Shown: positions 8,126-17,521 of the stretch, piece by piece
How positions within the stretch are numbered: the first letter of the stretch is position 1
Layout of the letters: each line of letters begins with the position of its first letter
Origin: JBFHER01 sp041584055
Lineage (GTDB): Bacteria > Bacteroidota > Bacteroidia > Bacteroidales > UBA5342
DNA: 61,996 nucleotides
Assembly: GCA_041584055.1 (NCBI GenBank)
Contig: JBFHER010000002.1
Coordinates: 1-61,996 of the forward strand
Direction: 5' to 3'
Translations under genes and position numbers: made by a program
Notes under the pieces: generated by a model
Told to the model about the DNA's origin: nothing
Database searches by the model: none
What the model saw: the letters and a program-made list of their open reading frames with translations, nothing else

Positions 8126-9355
8126 ATGACTGCATTATATTCTTTAGGCATCCGCTTATACATTTTGGCGCTTTATCTCGCTTCACCATTCAATCAGAAG
8201 GCAAAACGAATGCTTTCGGGCAGAAAGAACTGGGTTCAAAAATTAAAAGTACAAATTGATCCTGCCTCAAAATACATTTGGTTCCACTGCAGTTCTTTAG
8301 GTGAATTTGAACAGGGACGCCCCCTTATCGAATCAGCCAAACGGAAATTCAAGAATCATAAAATTGTGCTCAGTTTTTTTTCACCTTCGGGCTATGAAAT
8401 CCGTAAAAATTATGAGGGTGCAGATGTGGTTTGTTACATGCCATTTGACACACGCCGGAATGCGACTATTTTTATAGACCTTTTCAAACCCGAAAAAGTA
8501 TTTTTTGTGAAATACGAATACTGGCACTTCTTTCTCAAAACCCTACAATCAAATAACATTCCCACGTACTTGATATCAGCGATTTTCAGAGAAAATCAGG
8601 TGTTCTTTAAATGGTATGGAAGCTGGTTTCGAAAAATCCTGGATTCCTTTACCTGGATGTTTGTTCAGGATGGGGCATCCCAAAAGCTATTGAACAGCAA
8701 TGGGATAACCAAAGTAAGCATTGCTGGAGATACCCGTTTCGACCGGGTGGCGGACATCGTACGACAAAAGCGTTCTATTCTCCTGGCTGAATCTTTTAAG
8801 GGGGATTCGAACTTACTCATTGCAGGAAGCAGCTGGCCTGCTGATGAAGCGATTCTCTGCAACTTTATTAATCAAGCGAAAGAGGATGTTAAATTTATAA
8901 TCGCTCCCCATGAGGTACATAAATCACACATCGAAGCCATTCAATCGAAACTAACTGTTCCCTTTTCAGTTTTCAGTGAACTTGATGAAAGGACAACACA
9001 TTTTGATGATAAAAGGGTTCTGATCGTTGATACAATCGGAATTTTATCCTCCCTTTATCAGTATGGCGATATCGGGTACATTGGTGGCGGATTTGGTGTT
9101 GGCATTCATAACACACTTGAGGCTGCAACCTACGGTATGCCTGTCATATTTGGTCCTAACTATAAGAAATTCAGGGAAGCTGTTCAGTTAATCGAATGCG
9201 GAGGAGCATTTACCATCTCTAATGAAAAAGAATTTAATGCTTGTTTGAATCACCTTTTAACGAATCCTAAGGAATGTATGAAATCAGGGAAATATGCCGG
9301 TGACTATGTTGCATCTAACACCGGAGCCACACGCTTTATACTAGACCACCTCTAA
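8126..9355 (+). CDS. waaA: 3-deoxy-D-manno-octulosonic acid transferase
   Basis: A 409-residue GT30 glycosyltransferase that adds Kdo to lipid A precursors at the inner membrane, an essential step in lipopolysaccharide assembly. The N-terminus has a short hydrophobic anchor, then IWFHCSSLGEFEQGRPLIE (about residues 50-68) with the conserved SxGE motif. Further motifs are FVKYEYW, AGDTRFDRV and the C-terminal GGGFGVGIHNTLEAATYGMPVIFGPNY nucleotide-sugar region. Length is normal. It starts directly at the stop codon of the DUF819 gene. Confidence 0.93.
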   Translation: MTALYSLGIRLYILALYLASPFNQKAKRMLSGRKNWVQKLKVQIDPASKYIWFHCSSLGEFEQGRPLIESAKRKFKNHKIVLSFFSPSGYEIRKNYEGADVVCYMPFDTRRNATIFIDLFKPEKVFFVKYEYWHFFLKTLQSNNIPTYLISAIFRENQVFFKWYGSWFRKILDSFTWMFVQDGASQKLLNSNGITKVSIAGDTRFDRVADIVRQKRSILLAESFKGDSNLLIAGSSWPADEAILCNFINQAKEDVKFIIAPHEVHKSHIEAIQSKLTVPFSVFSELDERTTHFDDKRVLIVDTIGILSSLYQYGDIGYIGGGFGVGIHNTLEAATYGMPVIFGPNYKKFREAVQLIECGGAFTISNEKEFNACLNHLLTNPKECMKSGKYAGDYVASNTGATRFILDHL

Positions 9356-9391
9356 CATTCAAAACAAAACGACAACGGAAAATAAATGGGT

Positions 9392-9423
9392 GAAAGCGAC
9401 GATCAGATGAACCCGCTTTTTTC
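9392..9423 (+). terminator. Probable weak terminator after waaA
   Basis: AAAGCG (9393-9398) and CGCTTT (9414-9419) can pair across a 15-base loop and are followed by T residues. It lies between the convergent waaA and recQ genes. The stem is short, so this is tentative. Confidence 0.35.
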
Positions 9424-9436
9424 ACTGATGTGTTTA

Positions 9437-11617
9437 TTAATTCCCCATTTCTGACAAAAACTTTAGACGCACCATCCGGATTTCATCAACGCCGTAATGT
9501 TCTTCACCAAGTTCTTCAACAGCTGCAGTAAGATCATCTGTTTCTGCGTCTTCTTTAAAATAGAGAAACACATCTTCAATGTGATCTTCATCCATCACCT
9601 CATCAAGATAATAATCAATATTGAGTTTCGTGCCTGAATAAACGATTGACTCCAGTTCATCCAGCAGTTGGGGCATTGTTAATCCCTTGGCATCTGCAAT
9701 GTCGTCAAGCGGCATTTTGCGATCGATGCTGGTGATGAGATATACCTTAAGTTTACTTTTGTTTGCCACCGAGCGTACCACTAAATCCTCAGGGCGATCG
9801 ATGTTGTTTTCTTCAACATGGGCTTTTATCAACTGAACAAATTCCACGCCAAAACGCTTTGCTTTTCCCTGGCCAACACCAGGCATGTTCTGCAGTTCCT
9901 CAACGGTAATGGGATAATTTGAAGCCATTGCTTCCAGTGATGGGTCCTGAAAAATCACAAATGGAGGCAAGCCCAGTTTCTTGCCCATACGTTTGCGCAA
10001 ATCTTTCAACATTGAGAATAGCACAGGATCCAGAACCGATGTTCCACCTGCTGATCCTGGCGAATCATCATCCTCCTCATAATCATGATCTTCTACCATC
10101 ATGAACTCATGGGGGTGCTTCAAGAATTCATGCCCCTTTGGTGTAATCTTCAGCAAACCATAATTCTCAATTTCCTTGTCAAGGATCCCGGCGATCAAAC
10201 CCTGACGAATGACTGCGCCCAAAAGTCTTGGATCCACCGATTTCTGAGAACCAAAGATGTCGGTCTTATCATGCAAATAAGACTTCACTGCTGCGTCATC
10301 CTTTCCAACCAGAACATTTACAACGTGATCTGCTTTAAATCGCTCCTTGAGCTTTTTAACAGCCTTAAGAATCGTTATGAGATGGCCCTTCCCGTCAAAT
10401 TGTTTTTTAGGGTGGTTACAATTGTCACATGTATGGCAATTCTCTTCTGTATATTCTTCTCCAAAATAGTGAAGCAATAATTTCCGCCTGCATACCGATG
10501 ATTCAGCATATGCAGATGTTTCCAGCAGTAACTGCTTTCCAATTTCCTGCTCTGCCACCGGTTTTCCCTGCATGAATTTCTCCAGTTTCTGTATGTCTTT
10601 GTGACTGTAAAAGGTCAGGCAAATTCCTTCACCACCGTCGCGTCCTGCGCGACCCGTCTCCTGGTAATACCCTTCAAGGCTTTTGGGAATATCGTAGTGA
10701 ATAACAAATCGCACATCAGGTTTATCGATGCCCATGCCAAATGCAATTGTTGCTACAATAACGTCCACCTCTTCCATTAGAAATTTATCCTGATTTCCGG
10801 AACGGGTTGAGGCATCCATCCCCGCGTGATAAGCCAGTGCATTAATCCCATTAACCTGAAGTGTGGCTGCCAGTTCCTCTACCTTCTTTCTACTGAGACA
10901 ATAAATAATACCGGATTTTCCACTATGGTTTTTAATAAACTGAATGATTCCTTTCTCAGCCTTTACCTTTGGCCGTACTTCGTAATATAGATTCGGTCTG
11001 TTGAATGACGATTTATATACCGTAGCTTCCAGCATGGTGAGATTTTTCTGAATATCGTGCTGAACTTTTGGTGTTGCCGTTGCAGTCAGTGCAATGATAG
11101 GCGCTTCTCCAATTTGAGAAATGATGGGTCTGATCCGGCGGTATTCAGGGCGAAAATCGTGCCCCCACTCGGAAATACAGTGTGCCTCATCAATGGCATA
11201 AAATGAGATTTGATTTTGGTTGAGGAATTGAATATTATCCTCTTTTGTAAGGGATTCCGGAGCCACATAAAGCAGCTTTGTTTTTCCTGAACTCACATCA
11301 CGCTTAACCACTTCAATGGCACTTTTTGTGAGGGATGAATTGAGGAAATGTGCCACGCCGTCTTCTTCGCTGAAGTTCCGCATGGCATCCACCTGATTCT
11401 TCATAAGGGCTATCAGCGGTGAAATAATAATTGCTGTTCCCTCCAATAATAAAGCTGGTAATTGATAACAAAGTGATTTTCCACCTCCTGTTGGCATCAA
11501 CACAAAGGTATCATTCCCATCCATCACATTTTTAATAATCGCTTCCTGATTTCCCTTAAAAGATGAAAATCCAAAGTGCTTTTTTAAAGCGTCGTGTAAA
11601 TCTCCGTAAAAAGCCAT
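9437..11617 (-). CDS. recQ: ATP-dependent DNA helicase RecQ
   Basis: A 726-residue 3'-5' DNA helicase for recombination and replication-fork repair. Domains in order: a DEAH-type superfamily 2 helicase core with Walker A LMPTGGGKSLCYQLPA (about 37-52), IDEAHCISEWGHDFRPEY (about 138-155) and motif VI QETGRAGRDG. Next come the zinc-binding CRRKLLLHYFG followed by CHTCDNC, an RQC winged helix, and an HRDC-type region near residues 530-600. The remaining C-terminal 100 residues are acidic, as in other Bacteroidota RecQ proteins. It has its own promoter at 11656-11685. Confidence 0.96.
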   Translation of the reverse strand: MAFYGDLHDALKKHFGFSSFKGNQEAIIKNVMDGNDTFVLMPTGGGKSLCYQLPALLLEGTAIIISPLIALMKNQVDAMRNFSEEDGVAHFLNSSLTKSAIEVVKRDVSSGKTKLLYVAPESLTKEDNIQFLNQNQISFYAIDEAHCISEWGHDFRPEYRRIRPIISQIGEAPIIALTATATPKVQHDIQKNLTMLEATVYKSSFNRPNLYYEVRPKVKAEKGIIQFIKNHSGKSGIIYCLSRKKVEELAATLQVNGINALAYHAGMDASTRSGNQDKFLMEEVDVIVATIAFGMGIDKPDVRFVIHYDIPKSLEGYYQETGRAGRDGGEGICLTFYSHKDIQKLEKFMQGKPVAEQEIGKQLLLETSAYAESSVCRRKLLLHYFGEEYTEENCHTCDNCNHPKKQFDGKGHLITILKAVKKLKERFKADHVVNVLVGKDDAAVKSYLHDKTDIFGSQKSVDPRLLGAVIRQGLIAGILDKEIENYGLLKITPKGHEFLKHPHEFMMVEDHDYEEDDDSPGSAGGTSVLDPVLFSMLKDLRKRMGKKLGLPPFVIFQDPSLEAMASNYPITVEELQNMPGVGQGKAKRFGVEFVQLIKAHVEENNIDRPEDLVVRSVANKSKLKVYLITSIDRKMPLDDIADAKGLTMPQLLDELESIVYSGTKLNIDYYLDEVMDEDHIEDVFLYFKEDAETDDLTAAVEELGEEHYGVDEIRMVRLKFLSEMGN

Positions 11618-11655
11618 AGAATCAAAACTTATACCGAATAAAACTCCTCGGTAAA

Positions 11656-11685
11656 CAAAGTTATAAAATATGATGGAATATGCAA
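11656..11685 (-). promoter_or_regulatory. Promoter of recQ
   Basis: On the minus strand TTG (11685-11683), 19 bases, then TAACTTTG (11663-11656). Both boxes match well, 39 bases before the recQ ATG. Confidence 0.7.
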
Positions 11686-11688
11686 TAG

Positions 11689-11708
11689 CAAAAACAGGTT
11701 CCGGAACC
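11689..11708 (-). terminator. Possible terminator of the clp operon
   Basis: GGTT-CCGG-AACC (11697-11708) followed on the minus strand by TGTTTTTG forms a short hairpin with a T tract. It sits after clpX and just before the recQ promoter. The stem is only four pairs, so confidence is low. Confidence 0.35.
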
Positions 11709-11773
11709 GACTGAAAACAGGCATTAACAATCTGTAATTCAGACTATTAATGCTCATTTTCGTCATTCTTCCA

Positions 11774-12991
11774 TCAAGCCACCTTCAATCTGTGACGACT
11801 TATGGCGTCCAACTTTTTCCTGGCCATTGCAAGGCTTACTTTAAGTGTTTTTTTGCCATCTGTAGGCGCCGTAAACATGGCATCCATCATGATACTTTCG
11901 GTAATGGACCGCAGTCCTCTGGCACCCAATTTAAACTCCACAGCCTTGTCTACAATATATTCCAGAGCCTCAGAGCTAAATGTCAGTTTAACGCCATCCA
12001 TTTCAAACAGCTTTTCGTATTGTTTGCTGATTGCATTTTTCGGTTCTGTTAATATCCTGCGAAGTGCTGTGCGATCCAGAGGTCCCAGATAAGTAAGAAC
12101 GGGCAAACGGCCTATAATTTCCGGGATCAGTCCAAAAGCTTTTAAATCCTGAGGTGCGATGTATTGAAGTAAATTTTCCCGATCGATGCTGTCATGCTCC
12201 ATCAGCGCACCATAGCCAACAGCCTGTGTATTTAAACGATTTCCAATTTTTCGTTCGATTCCGTCAAATGCACCACCACAAACGAAGAGGATGTTTTTTG
12301 TGTCCACGGCAATCATTTTCTGATCGGGATGCTTTCGCCCTCCCTGTGGGGGCACATTCACCACCGTTCCTTCGAGCAACTTCAACAATCCCTGCTGAAC
12401 TCCTTCCCCACTTACATCACGTGTAATGGATGGATTATCACTCTTCCGTGCTATTTTATCTATCTCGTCAATAAAGACAATTCCCTTTTCTGCCAAAGGC
12501 ACATTGTAATCTGCCACCTGAAGTAAACGTGTTAGTATACTCTCAATGTCTTCCCCAACGTAACCGGCTTCAGTAAGAACAGTGGCGTCAACGATTGTAA
12601 ACGGAACGTGCAGAAGCTTTGCAATCGTTTTTGCCAACAAGGTTTTACCTGTACCTGTTGGGCCCACCATTACAATGTTTGATTTTTCAATCTCCACATC
12701 ATTTTCATGACTTTGCATCAGACGTTTGTAATGATTGTATACAGCAACCGAAAGGTATTTCTTTGCCTCATCCTGTCCAATCACATAATCATCAAGAAAA
12801 TTCTTTATCTCAGCAGGCTTTGGCAAATTTTCCATTGCCAGATCAAGATGATCGGAATGTTTTTCTTCTTCCCTGATAATATCCGCAGCATGTCCAATAC
12901 ACGAATCGCATATATGACCGCTTATTCCGGCTACCAACAGGTTAACCTCTTTTCTATCCCTTCCACAAAACGAACACTTATCTGCACTCAT
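11774..12991 (-). CDS. clpX: ATP-dependent Clp protease ATPase subunit ClpX
   Basis: A 405-residue AAA+ unfoldase that recognises, unfolds and feeds substrates to ClpP. The N-terminal zinc-binding domain shows CSFCGRDRKEV and CDSCIGHA (residues 6-35). The AAA+ core has Walker A VGPTGTGKTLLAKT, Walker B IVFIDEIDKI, the pore-loop tyrosine region YVGEDIE, and the RKxDNPSITRDVSGEGVQQ segment. The IGF-type loop that docks ClpP appears as IGRLPV near residue 272 rather than a clear IGF; the nearby KIGNRLN is also present. It lies 13 bases downstream of clpP, in the order tig-clpP-clpX. Confidence 0.96.
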   Translation of the reverse strand: MSADKCSFCGRDRKEVNLLVAGISGHICDSCIGHAADIIREEEKHSDHLDLAMENLPKPAEIKNFLDDYVIGQDEAKKYLSVAVYNHYKRLMQSHENDVEIEKSNIVMVGPTGTGKTLLAKTIAKLLHVPFTIVDATVLTEAGYVGEDIESILTRLLQVADYNVPLAEKGIVFIDEIDKIARKSDNPSITRDVSGEGVQQGLLKLLEGTVVNVPPQGGRKHPDQKMIAVDTKNILFVCGGAFDGIERKIGNRLNTQAVGYGALMEHDSIDRENLLQYIAPQDLKAFGLIPEIIGRLPVLTYLGPLDRTALRRILTEPKNAISKQYEKLFEMDGVKLTFSSEALEYIVDKAVEFKLGARGLRSITESIMMDAMFTAPTDGKKTLKVSLAMARKKLDAISRHRLKVA

Positions 12992-13004
12992 AACAAACTT
13001 ATGA

Positions 13005-13685
13005 TTAGTCGTTCTTATTTCTAATTAATACTTCATCGATCATGCCATATTCTTTGGCCTCTTCAGCTGTCATCCAGTAGTCACGGTCAGAATCCGCTTC
13101 AATCTTCTCGTATGCATTTCCTGAATGGTCAGCAATGATTGAATAAAGTTCTTTTTTAAGTTTCATAATCTCACGCGCTGTGATTTCAATGTCCGACGCC
13201 TGCCCCTGGGCACCACCCATTGGTTGGTGTATCATGATTCTTGAATGTTTTAAGGCAGTTCGTTTTCCTTTCTCTCCTGCTGTCAGCAATACAGCACCCA
13301 TCGAGGCTGCCATCCCAGTGCAAATTGTTGCCACATCGGGCCTTACATACTGCATGGTGTCATAAATTCCCAAACCTGCATAAACCGATCCTCCTGGAGA
13401 GTTCAGATAAATTGAGATATCCTTGCTTGGATCAGCCGACTCCAGGTATAACAATTGTGCCTGAATCACATTGGCAACATAATCGTCAATTGGTAAGCCT
13501 AAAAAGATTATTCGGTCCATCATCAAACGCGAAAAAACATCCATTGATGCAATATTCAGTTGACGCTCTTCAATGATGGTTGGCGAAATATAACTACTGG
13601 TAATATCATTGTATTTATCCAACGCCAGGCCATTCATACCTAAATGACCGGTTGCATACTTCCTAAAATCGTCTTTAATATTCAT
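13005..13685 (-). CDS. clpP: ATP-dependent Clp protease proteolytic subunit
   Basis: A 226-residue serine protease that forms the tetradecameric chamber of ClpXP. The catalytic serine is in GMAASMGAVLL (Ser128), the histidine in SRIMIHQPMGG (His153), and the aspartate in the DRDYWM segment (about Asp202). The N-terminus (residues 1-30) is somewhat longer than in E. coli and may include a propeptide. A -7 box precedes it, so it can be transcribed separately from tig, and clpX follows at 13 bases. Confidence 0.96.
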   Translation of the reverse strand: MNIKDDFRKYATGHLGMNGLALDKYNDITSSYISPTIIEERQLNIASMDVFSRLMMDRIIFLGLPIDDYVANVIQAQLLYLESADPSKDISIYLNSPGGSVYAGLGIYDTMQYVRPDVATICTGMAASMGAVLLTAGEKGKRTALKHSRIMIHQPMGGAQGQASDIEITAREIMKLKKELYSIIADHSGNAYEKIEADSDRDYWMTAEEAKEYGMIDEVLIRNKND

Positions 13686-13707
13686 CTTTTAAAATTTTAA
13701 ACGAACC

Positions 13708-13715
13708 CAAAGTTA
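13708..13715 (-). promoter_or_regulatory. -7 box upstream of clpP
   Basis: TAACTTTG on the minus strand matches TAnnTTTG, 22 bases before the clpP ATG and downstream of the tig terminator hairpin. No good -33 box is seen. Confidence 0.45.
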
Positions 13716-13729
13716 GTTATCTTTATTAG

Positions 13730-13766
13730 AAAAATAAAGGGTGGCCGATAAATCGATCACCCTTTT
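13730..13766 (-). terminator. Hairpin terminator between tig and clpP
   Basis: On the minus strand AAAGGGTG and CACCCTTT flank TCGAT/ATCGG, giving a long imperfect stem (13736-13765), with TATTTTTC after it. It probably ends most tig transcripts and lets clpPX be controlled from the -7 box at 13708. Confidence 0.7.
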
Positions 13767-13788
13767 TGTATAAAATATCTTAAATGAA

Positions 13789-15150
13789 CTAGTTCTGAAC
13801 CATCTTATTGAACGCTTCAAGGGTGACTTCTTCCTCTTCAACTTTGACGCTTTCTTTCACAACTGCCATTATTTTATTTTCCAAAACGCGCTCAATAATT
13901 CCGCGCCCCTGCTCTTGATTGTTCAGCAACTCTTTGGCATAATTCTCAAGATGTTCGTCCGGAACATTGGTCATGCCATATTGAGCAAACTGTGATCTAG
14001 CAACATCTTTTGCGAATGCAACCGTGTCTGCTTCTTCAACTTTCACGTCGTTCACTTTTGAAAGGTGACCTTTGATGATGTTCCATTTCAGATCTTCGAT
14101 AAATTTAGGAAACTCTGCCTCAATCTGCGCTTCCGTTAATTTTTCATTGTCTTTATTGGTGATGATCAACCAACGCTTCAGAAATTCTTCCGGCATCACA
14201 ACATCCTCTACCTTCTTCAGCATCTTATCTTTTGCATCAAGCAGAAATTTATAATCACTGTTATTAACAAATCCAGCGCGAATTTCTTCAGCAATTTTTG
14301 TTCTGAATTCATCCTCACTTGCTACGGCACCTTCTCCGTACACTTTGTCAAATAAATCCTGATTTACCTCTGCATTCACGTAACGGGTTATTTCATTGAC
14401 TGTTAATGAAAATTCAGAATCCAGATTTTCAACTTCTTCTTTTTTTACTTTCAACATAGAAGCAACCTCTGTGTCGTTATCGTAAGCAGTTTTTGGATTA
14501 AAGCTGATTACATCACCAACTTTGGCACCAATAAACGAATCTTTGATTTCATCCACCTTCATGTATTCAGGGGTCAAAACAACATCCGTTGCCTGAATTC
14601 CACCTTCAAGCACATTTCCTTCTGCATCCAGTTGAACGATGCTTCCCTTCAGCATATCATTTGCCAGGGCCTCCTCTACTTGTATGTGCTCTCCAAAACG
14701 TGATGCATGTGCCTCAATTTGTTTTTCAACCATTGAATCCTCAACCTTGATCGTGTAGAATTTAATTTTCTCACGCTTGCTTAAAGCAATATTTATCTCC
14801 GGTGCGATTGCCACATCGAATACAAACTCAAAATCTTCCTGACTATCAAAATCAAGTGTCGGTTGACTTTCGCTTGGCAAAGGATCGCCCAGTACCTGGA
14901 AATCTGCTTCTTCAAGATACTTTGTCAGATGTTCAGACATAAGCTTGTTCACCTCATCAAGCATTACAGACTTGCCATACATCTTGTTCACAAGCGAAAA
15001 TGGCACTTTACCGGGTCTGAATCCTGGCATTGATACCTTCTTGCTATGCTCTTTTAACTGCGTTTTTACATTTTCAGCATAATCTGCTTTTTCGATACTT
15101 ACCGTGATAACACCGTTTACGTCGTCGATTCTCTTTTCTGAAATGTTCAT
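13789..15150 (-). CDS. tig: Trigger factor
   Basis: A 453-residue ribosome-associated chaperone and peptidyl-prolyl isomerase. The N-terminal ribosome-binding region contains the signature MPGFRPGKVPFSLVNKMYG (GFRxGKxP, about residues 41-59). A divergent FKBP-like domain follows, then a long helical C-terminal domain (residues 250-440) typical of the arms of trigger factor. An upstream ATG at 15189 would add 13 residues (MHPEKK...), but the family starts near MNISEKRID, so 15150 is preferred. Placement before clpP and clpX is a classic arrangement. Confidence 0.94.
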   Translation of the reverse strand: MNISEKRIDDVNGVITVSIEKADYAENVKTQLKEHSKKVSMPGFRPGKVPFSLVNKMYGKSVMLDEVNKLMSEHLTKYLEEADFQVLGDPLPSESQPTLDFDSQEDFEFVFDVAIAPEINIALSKREKIKFYTIKVEDSMVEKQIEAHASRFGEHIQVEEALANDMLKGSIVQLDAEGNVLEGGIQATDVVLTPEYMKVDEIKDSFIGAKVGDVISFNPKTAYDNDTEVASMLKVKKEEVENLDSEFSLTVNEITRYVNAEVNQDLFDKVYGEGAVASEDEFRTKIAEEIRAGFVNNSDYKFLLDAKDKMLKKVEDVVMPEEFLKRWLIITNKDNEKLTEAQIEAEFPKFIEDLKWNIIKGHLSKVNDVKVEEADTVAFAKDVARSQFAQYGMTNVPDEHLENYAKELLNNQEQGRGIIERVLENKIMAVVKESVKVEEEEVTLEAFNKMVQN

Positions 15151-15192
15151 TTGATGCCGATTAATTTTAATTTTTTTTTCAGGATGCATCCA

Positions 15193-15237
15193 CTAAAAAA
15201 CCGCCCAAACCTTCCTACCGGTTAGTTTAGGCGGTTT
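15193..15237 (-). terminator. Terminator after tRNA-Leu
   Basis: On the minus strand AAACCGCC...GTTTGGGCGGTTT forms a stem (AAACCGCC with GGCGGTTT, plus AAAC with GTTT) and runs into a T tract. It starts about 10 bases past the tRNA 3' end and lies just upstream of tig. Confidence 0.85.
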
Positions 15238-15246
15238 ACCTATTAG

Positions 15247-15328
15247 TACGGATGAAGGGACTCGAACCCCCACGCCTCTCGACACTAGATCCTAAGTCTA
15301 GCGCGTCTACCAATTCCGCCACATCCGC
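15247..15328 (-). tRNA. tRNA-Leu (anticodon UAG)
   Basis: An 82-base class II tRNA. The acceptor arms are GCGGATG and CATCCGT (first pair is G-U) followed by discriminator A. The anticodon stem CTAGA/TCTAG encloses CTTAGGA, giving anticodon TAG for CUA/CUN leucine codons. A long variable arm (GTCGAGAGGC region) and the T arm GTGGGGGTTCGAGTCCC are present. The terminal CCA is not encoded. It has its own promoter and terminator. Confidence 0.96.
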
Positions 15329-15345
15329 CTGTGAATTACGGTGCG

Positions 15346-15377
15346 CAAAGGTAAGTATTCTTTCCCTAAATTTCCAA
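15346..15377 (-). promoter_or_regulatory. Promoter of tRNA-Leu
   Basis: On the minus strand TTG (15377-15375), 21 bases, then TACCTTTG (15353-15346), 17 bases before the tRNA 5' end. This is a good consensus match. Confidence 0.7.
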
Positions 15378-15745
15378 ATATTTTTTGTGGTTTTTTTTCG
15401 TCTACTAATTCAGGGTGATTTGATGCCTAATACATTGCATTTGAAGAACAAAGAAAACGCTTTGTATTAATTTTAGACATGAATTTAAGTGCTAAGCGGC
15501 CTTGCTTAATTTTAATTTCGTCTCTTATCATTGAAACTGATTCTCGAGGTAATTCTTTTTCATTCCAGAATCGCCCATCCGATCATAAGTTGAAATGTCT
15601 CTTTTGTTGCTTTGAACAATGGTTTTTGACCAATTATTTTCTTTATCAGGGTAAGTATCAGCTTTGAATCCTTAAAAAACACCATCAATTTATTATAATT
15701 CTGATTATCTTTACCTTGTTTTATGAATCTCATTCGTCTAATTGC
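15378..15745. other. Intergenic stretch without a convincing gene
   Basis: No gene is supported. On the minus strand there is a 41-codon ATG frame (15685-15560, beginning MVFFKDSKLILTLIKK), and another minus-strand frame over the same bases is open but lacks a start. Both could be chance or gene debris. No terminator or clear promoter is associated with either. Confidence 0.3.
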
Positions 15746-16120
15746 ATGAAAAAGCTTAAAGTTTTAATTGTAGAAGATGATTATGCATCTAAAGTTTTAT
15801 TAAATGCATTTGCACAATCTTTTGCCAGTGAAGTGATATTTACCGTAAATGGCCTTGACGCAGTGGATATTTTCAAAAATCACCAGGACATCGACCTTAT
15901 ACTGATGGACATTCGGATGCCAGTTATGGATGGAACGGAAGCCACAAAGCAAATTAGAAAGTTGAGTTCCCAGGTCGTTGTGATTGCGCAATCGGCCTAT
16001 ACGCTTAACGAGAACATTCAGGAAGCCATGGATGCTGGCTGCAATGATTTTATATCCAAGCCCGTTACAAGAAATGCACTTAACAAGGCCGTAGAAAAGC
16101 ACTTTGCGCTCTCACTTTAG
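15746..16120 (+). CDS. Single-domain response regulator (CheY-like receiver)
   Basis: A 124-residue stand-alone receiver with no output domain. The acidic pocket is in VLIVEDDYAS, the phosphoacceptor aspartate in LILMDIRMPVMDG, and the conserved lysine in FISKPV. The sequence is closest in style to receivers found at the end of hybrid histidine kinases. An ATG at 15716 would add ten residues (MFYESHSSNC), but MKKLKVLIVEDD is the natural start. No kinase or chemotaxis gene is nearby, so it may act in a phosphorelay encoded elsewhere. Confidence 0.88.
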   Translation: MKKLKVLIVEDDYASKVLLNAFAQSFASEVIFTVNGLDAVDIFKNHQDIDLILMDIRMPVMDGTEATKQIRKLSSQVVVIAQSAYTLNENIQEAMDAGCNDFISKPVTRNALNKAVEKHFALSL

Positions 16121-16145
16121 CACGTTTTGTAATTCTTTTACTGCC

Positions 16146-17495
16146 TTAGAAAAAATAGGTGCTCATCTGCATATAAATAAGCAAGCCTACAATATCATTC
16201 ATTGTGGTAATAAAAGGACCAGTTGCCAAAGCAGGATCAACGTTGAGAGAATTGAGTGTAATGGGCACAATGGTCCCAAAGAAGGACGCGAAGACCACAA
16301 CAATAAACAAGGACAGACTTACGGTAATTGTGAGCGGTAAATTATTGAAGAATAAAAAGTTAAACGTAAAAATCAAAACTGACAATATAGTTGCATTAAT
16401 GAGGGATACGATAAGTTCTTTCGATAACTTCCGTGATGTTGAGTCCAATGAATGTGCGCCACTTGCCAAGCCTTGAACAATGATTGCAGATGATTGTATC
16501 CCAACGTTTCCTCCCATTGCCGCAATCAATGGAATAAACAGGGCCAGTTCGGCATGTTCAAGGATGTTTCCTTCAAAGACGGTAATCACCAGGGCACTTA
16601 GAACACCCCCAATCAGGCCGATTAACAGCCAGGGAATGCGTGCACGTGTTAAGCGACCAATTCGATCCGATGTTTCAACATCCTGCATGATACCTGAAGC
16701 CATCTGGTAATCCTTCTCTGCTTCTTCACGGATTACATCAACAACATCATCAATTGTAATTCGACCAAGCAGACGTCCGATGCTGTCGACAACGGGAATG
16801 GCAACCAGATTGTATTTTTCCATCACCTGTGCAACTTCCTCACGATCCATGTCGGTGTTGACCTTGATGAGGTCTTTCTTCATCACATGTTTCACCTTAT
16901 TTACAGACGGACTCAGAATCATTTTTTTCAGTGGAAGCACGCCCGTAAGGATTTTATCCTCGTTGACCACATAAATGTAGTACACCTCATCCAGTTCTTC
17001 TGCCTGAGCACGCATCTCCTTTAAACAGGTCTGCATACTCCATTCTTCCTGAACAGTGATTAGCTCCTTGCCCATCAACCCACCGGCCGTATCTTCATCA
17101 TAAAGAAGAAGGTCAACAATGTCACCAGCCTGTTCGAGATCATCGATGTGAGACAGTACTTCTTCCTTCCGATCATCCTCCATCTCTCCAATGACGTCTG
17201 CTGCGTCATCCGAGTCCATCTTTTCGATAAACTGTCTGGCAATCACTTCACTTGGCAGGACTTTCAGGAAACGCTGACGATCATCTTCATTCAGTTCCAT
17301 CAGAACATCTGCAGACTTTTCCTGATCAAGCAAAAGGTAAAGAAATTTGGCTTCATCGATGCTCAGCTCATCATAAATATCTGCAATGTCTGCTGCATGC
17401 AAAGATTCTATGGTTTCCAGCGCCCGCTTCTCATCACCCTCCTGGATTATGAGCTTCAAGTCTTCTATGTATTCCTTTGTAAGTTCGAAATTCAC
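16146..17495 (-). CDS. mgtE: Magnesium transporter MgtE
   Basis: A 449-residue Mg2+ channel/transporter of the inner membrane. Residues 1-125 form the helical MgtE N domain (repeated LHAADIADIYDELS, VLPSEVIARQFIE, MDSDDAADVIGEM). A tandem CBS pair follows (about 130-255), which senses cytoplasmic Mg2+, and then five transmembrane helices (about 280-449) containing PLIAAMGGNVGIQSSAIIVQ and the pore-helix segment near VDPALATGPFITTMNDI. Length is normal. It is preceded by rsmA with a gap of 26 bases, so the two form an operon. Confidence 0.95.
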   Translation of the reverse strand: MNFELTKEYIEDLKLIIQEGDEKRALETIESLHAADIADIYDELSIDEAKFLYLLLDQEKSADVLMELNEDDRQRFLKVLPSEVIARQFIEKMDSDDAADVIGEMEDDRKEEVLSHIDDLEQAGDIVDLLLYDEDTAGGLMGKELITVQEEWSMQTCLKEMRAQAEELDEVYYIYVVNEDKILTGVLPLKKMILSPSVNKVKHVMKKDLIKVNTDMDREEVAQVMEKYNLVAIPVVDSIGRLLGRITIDDVVDVIREEAEKDYQMASGIMQDVETSDRIGRLTRARIPWLLIGLIGGVLSALVITVFEGNILEHAELALFIPLIAAMGGNVGIQSSAIIVQGLASGAHSLDSTSRKLSKELIVSLINATILSVLIFTFNFLFFNNLPLTITVSLSLFIVVVFASFFGTIVPITLNSLNVDPALATGPFITTMNDIVGLLIYMQMSTYFF

Positions 17496-17521
17496 CTTAC
17501 TCCTCCTTTAAACAGCTAATA

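Noticed and set aside
15479..15667. A 62-codon plus-strand frame downstream of tRNA-Leu
   Set aside because: No promoter, no family resemblance, and the opposite strand is equally open, so nothing distinguishes it from chance.
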